From positions 26,375,142 through 26,439,141 of the forward strand of contig CM043791.1 in assembly GCA_023974075.1 (NCBI GenBank): 64,000 bases of DNA, read 5' to 3'. The stretch is from Chaenocephalus aceratus. Taxonomy: Eukaryota; Chordata; Actinopteri; Perciformes; Channichthyidae. Of this stretch, positions 1 to 64,000 are shown in pieces. How positions within the stretch are numbered: the stretch's first letter is position 1; each line of letters begins with the position of its first letter. A model generated the notes under the pieces. It was not told where the DNA came from and made no database searches. It saw nothing but the letters and a program-made list of their open reading frames with translations. The translations under genes and the position numbers were made by a program.

Positions 1-55420
<55,420 letters not shown>

Positions 55421-55604
55421 TGTTAACAGTTGTGTTGAAAGGCTCTTTGCGAAGCAGACCTTCAATATAGTTAATATGAAGCATTGGTCCCTGGTCTATA
55501 AACTGTTCTATTGTTGTGGACAAATTCGACTGATTAATTCAGTATCTGCTCTAAGTACTTGGCTGTGGGGAAGTGTTTTTCTGCTTTTTAGCCTCCCCAT
55601 GAGC

Positions 55605-55800
<196 letters not shown>

Positions 55801-57910
55801 ACACACATACATGTATTTGTATGACTGCATCTGGTGTTTCGCTCTTCTGTCATTGATATAAGCCTCTGTCCCAGAGGCCTATCCCCCACACAAAGAGACA
55901 CAATAAAGACCATGACACTGGAATCGAAGGCCAACCACAACATACATCTGTATTTATTTAACAAATGGACACAGACATCCTCAGATATCTTCCCACAAAC
56001 ATACACATACTGTACTTTGAAGCAAAGCATTCGTGCGCCATGCCAGGCCAACTCTTACGTGTTTGTGTGCCTACAGAGGAGTACAAAATGACAGCGGTTC
56101 TCAGAGACTCAGTGCCATCAGGAAGCTGCTCTGATTTGGTCTTCATGTCAGCACCACGGTCCCTTTAGCCATCACAAGCTTATCTGTCCACCTCTCAACT
56201 AGTCAGTTACACTAACTACAGCTTCCTCCTACAACGGCGATCTAATTCTCACCAACTAAGTAGTGTAATATGTTCCCTACTGTTTCACTGATCTAGTCCC
56301 TTGAGTAGAACTATGTGACTCTAATTATTTCCAGCTGATCCTGTTCTTCCTCTTTCTGTGTTGCAAAGACTCCCTGACTTGCTGGTGGGTCATTTATCAC
56401 TGCATAATGGGATTGGAGCTGTTTTGAGTCACAAATCAAATCCGGTCTGTGATTCCTTCCTGTTGGCCAGATGAGTTATGGGAAAGTTGCATTCAATGTG
56501 TGTACAAAAGGCAGATGTGGGAAAAGCCATTTTCTCTCTGGGGAGTTGCCACAATGGCAGCCCTGTTGCCACCTCAGTATCCTGTGACTGATAAATGCTC
56601 ATCTCTGTTTTGTGTAAGCTGTTTTCCCCACCCACTGGTTGGGGAAACAGAACCCATGCAGATTTCACAAGACCCTTTTGTTCTAAATATAGTGCTGCAC
56701 AATGCTCTCCAGTGTCACACAGGTGAGAAGAGGATTCAGATAGTTGTGTTATTATACTGAACAATGTCAAACAGGTATTCACTTACAAAATAATAATAAA
56801 AGGAAGTAAGATGGATAAACGACAGAAAAGTAATATCTTGTTTTTTTTGGAAACCTGAACAAACAGGTTTGTCTCGGCACACACATCTTCACATGGCAGG
56901 CCAGGTCCCACCTATAACCCCTGTCCCTCAAAGAGACACACTCAAAGACAGTAGTGAGTGAGAAACATCTCTGGAGGTATCTCATGAGAAAGCATCCACA
57001 TTCCTTGTCAATGATCCGATAAGCACTGCTGTTTGTGGTGGGAAGGAACCCCTGAGAGGCGGGGGACACTCATCACTGGGACACAATGCATTGAAGGGGC
57101 CCTGCTGTTCAAAACACTCCCATCCATCAGCCCTCACACCACTCTAACCCTGTTTACTCACCATTATCTTGACTTTATGAGAAATCTCTTTGGCTAATAT
57201 GCCGGAAGACAGATGAAAGTGAATCACACACATATTTACAACGTTGTGCGAACACCCACAGGCATTAACACGGACACATGCGAACACAACATACACACGC
57301 AGGAGGGGTCACACAGGGGGCAAAGCCTTTGGTGTTACCTCCAATGGAGTGGATAACATTGGTGGTTTGCATTGAGGGCCACAGATATGTTTAAATGGAA
57401 ATTATTCTGAGCTGCTGAACCACACCAGGACCACACACAGGCCCGGGACCACAACACGCCACAGCTAAGACAAGCTCCGAAAACACACACACCTCTTTCG
57501 GCATTCCACATGGTGAATAGAAAGATTTCTGTTTTTGCAACTCATTGTGCATGTGTCCTTTGGTTTGCTTAGGAGATAGGCTTACAGTAGTAGTTCATAT
57601 GTAATGTTATAAGAACAATGAAAGTGGAAAAGAAAATAAGAATTCTTCATATTTGTTTACTTTGAGAAATGTGCTCGCTTTGGCCAGTAGAATATGTGTT
57701 GTATTTGTGTCACTGTCATCCATTAGGATCAACGATTGTTTTCATCCATTGACCCAGAGGCATCTTGTCCTTGGCTCTGTCCTTATTTACCTCCTTCACC
57801 GCACTCCTCTACCTTTTTGTTCTTTCTTCTCTTGCTTCAAGCTCAATAGCTGCAGTGGTCAGACCCCTGGACTACCTGGACTACCTCACCCGCACATGCA
57901 CATACCCACA

Positions 57911-57914
57911 CACA

Positions 57915-57950
<36 letters not shown>
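57911..57950. repeat. (CA)n microsatellite
   Basis: About 20 CA units. Confidence 0.96.
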
Positions 57951-57951
<1 letters not shown>

Positions 57952-58173
57952 CAGAGAGGAAAACTGAACCAAATCCCAAAGACAAATTTGTTCCTGAGCG
58001 TGCCAGGAGACACACTGCTGCCAAGGTTGAGAGGTGCCAGCTGAAAACATACACTCTTAACACACACACTCATACACAGAGTAAGTTGTGTACCCCATGC
58101 TGGGACAGGAAGAAAAGCCTTCAGTACTTATGGACCTCTTGCTGAGCTTGAGGACCTGACAGCCAGCTGTACT

Positions 58174-58349
<176 letters not shown>

Positions 58350-59278
58350 CCAGTGTGCATTATTCAGAAAGAAAGAAACATTGAGTTATAGAAACAGAGA
58401 AACTGTATCTCCTTGTTGTTGTGCTCTGATCAGGATTAGCATACAGTATATATTTGGGAGGAATGGTACACATAATTCACCAGCCTGTTGTTCATCAATT
58501 TTCTTTCAGAAAGTCAGCCCACTCTCTTCAGCTAAATTCTGAATAACAAAAACCAGAAAAAATCACAGGCATATATTAAACATTCCGTTCTGTGTTTGTA
58601 CAAACAAGCTGAGGGAGCTTTTTCAACATTAGCATATTCAGCGGAGTCTTTGTAGCTATGATCAGAGCTCTGCCAGCCGTAGAGTCTACAAAAAGCCTCA
58701 TTTGGTTACACATGGCACGCTGAGCACTGGCCTGGAGGGGCATACATATTGGCTCCCTCAAACAGGAAGTGGCTAAATGGAGACCCAGGAGCCCCTTGCC
58801 TTGCCCCTGCCACTCAAATGCACCCAGGCTGTTTTTAGAGTGTCAGCCAGTTTAACAGAATGGACAGTCAGGAGTGAGGAGAGAGGGGAGCAAGGGGGGG
58901 GGAAAGGCGGTCTGATTGCACCTAAGTAGGTGGTCTTATGTTATCAAAGGTCAAAGCAAGTCACACCATTGGCTCTGAGCCTCGGTTTGTCCCCACGTCT
59001 CTGGCAGGATTAGGACTGAGAACCGCTGTAAGTATTGTGAGCACAGAGTTCCCTCGGATCACAGCTCATCAGCATCAGCATGTTTATTTTGGAAGGAGCA
59101 ACGATCAATGAGTTAAGGACTATTGGCTGTTGGCTCCCCCGTGCCTGCTATAAATCCTGCTGTGCAGATGAATGCTGAATGTTGATGTGATAATTGATGC
59201 AGGGGTTTTTTGTACATGGCGTCTCTGGGCATGGTGGTTACATCAAACTTTTATAGAAGTCTGTGTGAGAGTGTGTGT

Positions 59279-59279
59279 C

Positions 59280-59332
<53 letters not shown>

Positions 59333-59402
59333 GTGTGCGTGCGTGTGTGTGTGTGTGTGCGTGCGTGCGTGCGTGTGTGCGTGTGTGTGTGTGTGTGTGC
59401 GC
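59279..59402. repeat. (GT)n with GC interruptions
   Basis: Alternating purine-pyrimidine array with frequent GC units. Confidence 0.96.
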
Positions 59403-59610
59403 ATCTGTCTTGTTTAACTAGTATCTTTATACCTCAGCTGGAGGGCTGCTCCTGCTAACCCTCTATGAACTCAGTATGGACAGGACTAAATGGTTGCTGT
59501 TATTGGCACATTATTATATGTGTGTGTGGGCGCGCGTGCAAGTGTGCAAGTGTGTGTGTGCAAGTGTGTGCGTGCATGCATCTGTTATACTGATTTGCAC
59601 AGACAAAGCT

Positions 59611-59633
59611 TATATATATATATATATATATAT
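59611..59633. repeat. (TA)n microsatellite
   Basis: About 11 TA units. Confidence 0.95.
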
Positions 59634-59661
59634 GCTGTTTATTAAATAATATCCTTTGTGA

Positions 59662-59722
59662 TTGTGTGTGTGTGTATGTGTGTATGTATGTACACACACA
59701 CACACGCACGCACACACACACG

Positions 59723-59775
<53 letters not shown>

Positions 59776-59799
59776 TGTGTGTGTGTGTGTGTGTGTGTG
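59662..59799. repeat. (TG)n-(CA)n-(TG)n inverted microsatellite
   Basis: A TG-rich block (59662-59690), a CA block (59692-59773) and a TG block (59774-59799) are fused head to head. CA pairs with either TG arm, so long hairpins are possible. Confidence 0.96.
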
Positions 59800-60693
59800 C
59801 AATTGGCCAAACCAATGAGCTGCATGTTCTGTGTTTGCTTGGCTATGGGACCTAAACGCCGTTATTTTGCATAGCAGACCAGTGAAGGGAAGGCTTGGGT
59901 TACAACCACAGGCCCTGACAGAAAAATCACTGCAGCAATGTGACATTTATATGCCCTAGTGTCCCCCACTCGCCCCCTCTCACCCCTCTCTCACCCTTCC
60001 CTCACCCATCATTACCCTCTTGACCGTAGGACTATCCAAAAACCTCGCTCTTGACATCAACCGCAGCTCTGTGCATACTCCTGGTCTCTCTCTCGCCATA
60101 ACCACCATGACGGCCCTTTTCTGTATCTCTGATCAGTGTGTCAGTGTGCATGTGATGTGTGTATACACTTACTGTACGTGTGTGTTTGTTTCACGCATGT
60201 GGTCCCCCTGCTCTCTTTCACCCTAACTGTCTGGAGCATTAAAAGTATACAGTATGACATCACAGCGGTGTAATCTTGGGCACTGACGTGTGTGTGTTGC
60301 GGTAGAGGCAGGCTGGGCTGTAACGCCACATGATTGTATTTTGAGGTCCACGATTGGAGAGAGAGGCCTGGTTGATTGGGGCTCTAATTTATGTAACGTT
60401 TAGTTCCACAGTTAAAGGCCAAGTTGCAATTAAAAATAATCAGGGCCGTATACTCATGACACTCACTCGTCATAGCTCAGATGACGAGTGAGTGTGTGTA
60501 TGATTGCATATGGGTGGATGTACGAGGGTTTGTGATTCATATTGCTGAAAGTGGGTGTATGCAGTGTGTTACTAATGAGCTGTGTAATCTAAAAGGCCTG
60601 CAGTGTTTTATTACTGGAAGTAGAAAGAAGAAAACTAACACACAATCGGGTTTATCCAAAACAGAGAACAGGACAAGAAAGACAGAGAAAACA

Positions 60694-60716
60694 GGTGTGT
60701 GAGTGTGTGGGGGGGG

Positions 60717-60806
<90 letters not shown>

Positions 60807-60840
60807 GGGGGGTCGTATGTGTGTGTGAGTGTGTGGGGGG

Positions 60841-60907
<67 letters not shown>
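60694..60907. repeat. Two (GT)n arrays separated by a G-rich spacer
   Basis: GT at ~60719-60804 and ~60843-60907. Each is preceded by a similar GAGTGTGTGGGGGG-type leader, suggesting local duplication. Confidence 0.96.
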
Positions 60908-60908
<1 letters not shown>

Positions 60909-61137
60909 CCTAGCATTACTATACTTGTGGGGACCTAAATCTGTTTACACAGTCACGTGTGGGGACTCGCCTCCCTTATGGGGACAAAATGGAGGTCCCC
61001 ATAAGGGGAATCATTAATTTTAGGGTGAAGACTTGGTTAGGGTTAGGGTTAGGTATGTGTTGGTTATGGTTAAGGTTAGGATAAGTCTCCAGGAAATGCA
61101 TGTAAGTCAATGTCCCCTGAAGTGATGTATACATGGT
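60908..61137. repeat. Dispersed fish repeat with GGGGAC palindrome and telomere-like GGTTAG run
   Basis: Contains CCTTATGGGGAC (60975-60986) and its exact reverse complement (60995-61006), then three GGTTAG-type units around 61036-61053 and related GGTTA words after. GT arrays flank it on both sides. I recognise the combination as a common dispersed teleost repeat, not a true telomere. Its class is unknown to me. Confidence 0.7.
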
Positions 61138-61162
61138 ATGTGTGTGTGTATGGGGGGGGGGG

Positions 61163-61299
<137 letters not shown>

Positions 61300-61310
61300 A
61301 GTTTATTTGT

Positions 61311-61504
61311 GGCTGTGGCTCAGTGGTTAGAGTGCTGGACTTCGAATCAGAGGGTAGCAAGTTTGAGTCCCACTGCAGTCAGCATGTCGTTGTGTCCCTG
61401 GGCAAGACACTTCACCCCAAATGGCTCCTGTGGGGAATTGTCCTCAGTACTGAATGTATGTAAGTCGCTTTGGATAAAAGCGTCTAACAAATGACATGTA
61501 ATGT
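61311..61504 (+). mobile_element. tRNA-derived SINE (V-SINE type)
   Basis: The 5' part is tRNA-like with an A box TGGCTCAGTGG (61316-61326) and a B box GTTTGAGTCC (61361-61370). The centre carries the V-SINE core words CCCTGGGCAAGACACTTCACC, split here at about 61397-61415, and the 3' part reads GTCGCTTTGGATAAAAGCGTC. About 194 bp, nearly full length. It abuts the GT array, and no target duplication was found. Confidence 0.88.
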
Positions 61505-64000
61505 GACTTTTGGAGTGAAGATAATTGTTACTATGAGCTGGTCCCCACCCTGGTCCAACCCGAATCCAATGTGTCTTGAATCTGCTAGTTTGAGTCTTTT
61601 TCACCTACCTGCGGAACAAACTCCTTCCGTTGTCCCTGTTCTCATTAGGACATATTCCTTTCCCTTCTGTAAACCTTCTTTTCTCCCGATTTGAACTCAA
61701 ACCTATTCCTTACCCTTCTTGCTAAACCTTGGGTCTCTGCTTCAAATCAAACAAGAGCTGCTGGTGTTGTCCAATCAAACATCTATACTATCCTGTATTT
61801 AAGCTGTCAGATGGGTTCCTTATTTCCATGTGACAACATACACCTCACACAAAAGCAAATCCTAGAAGCTACATTTACATTTTCCATGTTCAAAGGTTTA
61901 GATAAAGATAAAACTCAGCATAAATACTAAGGTGTATACACTCTTCCTCTGGGCTCATCATACCCCCCCTCATGCCAGTGTCACAGCCACAGATAAGGAC
62001 ACAGGATGGAGCTCCTGCTCGATGCACTGCCTCCCAATCAGCTCTGTGCGCAGGAACTGTTTATCTGAGAAATGATTCCTCTATAAACCTTTAGCAGCCC
62101 AAGCAGTCTCACCAGCCACATGCCTTGCCATTGTGTTGATAGAGAAGAAATGGGCCTGATCCTAATAAACTATTTATTTATGGACTGAGGGTAGCAAGTG
62201 GAGTCAGACTGGTAATTTTGGCCAACTTCTGTTTATATACTTTTTTTTTAACAATCTCCCTGATGTAAACAATGTGTGTGGTGTATAAAAGCTAAATGCC
62301 TGCTCCATTAAACAATCTGATCGCTGCTACCCCTAAGAAACTACATTGCTTCTAAGTTTTAAACCTGATAATGTGGAGCGTAAAATTGTGCAGTGTTTTT
62401 ACAGCTTGATGTACAACAATGAAAAGGGAAATTGTTGGAGGAAAGAAACACAAAGAAGAAGAAATATATCACCATTGCCAAATACAATAGAATACTGTAC
62501 ATAATGTTACAGTAACAAGTATTGTATAATGAAACTGCAATAAAGTGTATGTGGTTGTTACAAATGAGTTATGAAAATGAATTGGAAATGGATTCCATGC
62601 TATATTTTCCTTTGTCCAGAAAATATGTTGAGCTTATTTGTCTAGGACAGGTGAGAAAAGGTTTTTGATTGTGTACCTTTCTTGAACCACTATAACCCTC
62701 AAAGTGAACAAGAATCAAGACATTCCCTAATCAACACTAGATTCAGAAATGCTCTTTCTAAACAGTGCACTGTGTATACTGTAGTTGGAAAATGAATCAT
62801 TATTTTAAAACTATGAATCCAATGTAGACAAACCACCTGTTTCTTTTTGAAAAATGCAAGACTAGGAAGTAGAATGTAATAGTTTAATAGTTTCCTTTGA
62901 GTCCCCGTGAATAGGAGATGACAGGTCTTACAGAACTTCACCTGTGTACAGTATTTATGTATTTGATTTAATGCAGATATTGTGAATATAGATGTTGGCA
63001 TGTTGAATATGTGTGGGTTTAGTCATTTCCGAATTCCTCGGAAATAAATGGTGTCATTCTTCTTTATGCAGCAGCGTGTCACTGCAGGCTCACAATGCTC
63101 AGGACGAAGCGGATGACGATTCAACTCAAATGTTTATTATAGTTATTCTATAGACTGCCAAACCTGGTTAATGATTAGCTGGTTAATAATCAAAAAAGAG
63201 AAGAAAAAAACACTGTGGATCTAATTCATGTCCTTATGAATGAATGACTTGTCTTTATCAAAATAAAAGAACAGTATTTCCTCAATGTGGGGAAAAGCTT
63301 ATCTCTCCATCATTCTGCAACACTGAGGTTACATCCTATTCAATTATCATTATACTGTTTTCTCTATATACTGTCCAGGTCAGGATGTCAAGTTAAGTGC
63401 AACCCTGTCTCTTAGAAACTATGTTTACATACTTCTCATTTGTATCGAGTGCCAAAGGGTGACATAGCATATGCAGCGTGTCAGGAGCATGAATCAGACT
63501 ATAATTGTGTAGTTCCCAGATGTCTTCCAAAGAATTTTTGAAATGTAAATTACACCCTTGGGTGAAGGTAAATTGAAGGTGAAAGAAGGCATAAATTGCT
63601 TAGGCACACCTCTGAATCTTTCCTTTACTTATTTTTACTTTGGAATTGCAGTCTTGGTAAAGTCTCTGGCGGCCTGACTGTCAGGGGCAGGTTTAATGTT
63701 TGTGTTTGTATCAGCTGTGTGTTTAATCACACATGGGCAAATAAACTGCCAGTTGTGCACTTTGTCATGGTAACCAGTGGGGTGCAGCAACTGGGCCCGA
63801 AAGAGAGTGTGTCTCTAGTCACACGCACACACTGATCACAGTTGACAGCTTCCAGACCCACCTCTAATTATCAAACACACCTGTTGTGGAAGTGGGGGCT
63901 TCCAAGAGAACCTAATTCCTAAATCTGGACGCTTTTGAATAAAGAAAATATAGACGGACAGCCATGAATTCAGGCTTCTGAGTCATTGAGTTGATGATAC

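Noticed and set aside
61036..61053. True telomere or subtelomere
   Set aside because: Only about three GGTTAG units, embedded in a dispersed repeat with unique sequence on both sides.
61311..61383. Functional tRNA gene
   Set aside because: A and B boxes are present but the sequence continues into the V-SINE core and tail and I could not fold a good cloverleaf.

Overview
The window is vertebrate, almost certainly teleost fish, genomic DNA. GT-AG split exons, very dense CA/GT microsatellites, a V-SINE-type tRNA-derived SINE and fish-type LINE 3' ends all point that way. No prokaryotic operon structure is present.

About 85% of the window (1 to ~55,420, + strand) is the 3' two thirds of one gene, which I identify as cacna2d3, the alpha-2/delta-3 auxiliary subunit of voltage-gated calcium channels. 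I could place 32 consecutive coding exons from 1 to the stop codon at 54619-54621, encoding about 904 residues. Every exon phase agrees with its neighbour except where small indels occur. The first ~190 residues (signal peptide and N-terminal part) lie upstream of the window. Points of note in the gene are an 18-nt microexon directly downstream of a 60-base poly-C tract, a minor-spliceosome (U12) AT-AC intron near the 3' end, and a frame-disrupting indel cluster in exon 12.

The ~12-kb intron 21 (29925-41915) contains a nested gene on the minus strand, 33498-35833, encoding an LRR transmembrane protein of the LRTM family (lrtm1-like). The same nested antisense layout is known for LRTM1 inside CACNA2D3 in mammals, so each identification supports the other. 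The lrtm1 exons carry at least six single-base slips. Together with the slips in cacna2d3 exon 12 these suggest locally poor consensus sequence rather than true gene loss, but that is inference.

Mobile DNA includes a 3,009-bp non-autonomous DNA transposon with ~470-510-bp terminal inverted repeats and a 7-bp target duplication (13402-16410). There are also a minus-strand L1/Tx1-type LINE 3' fragment (~20480-21235), a plus-strand LINE 3' end (~43060-43376), a V-SINE (61311-61504) and a dispersed repeat with a telomere-like GGTTAG run (~60908-61137). The region after the cacna2d3 poly(A) signal (55,421-64,000) has no gene I can support and is a mosaic of long GT/CA arrays and repeats.
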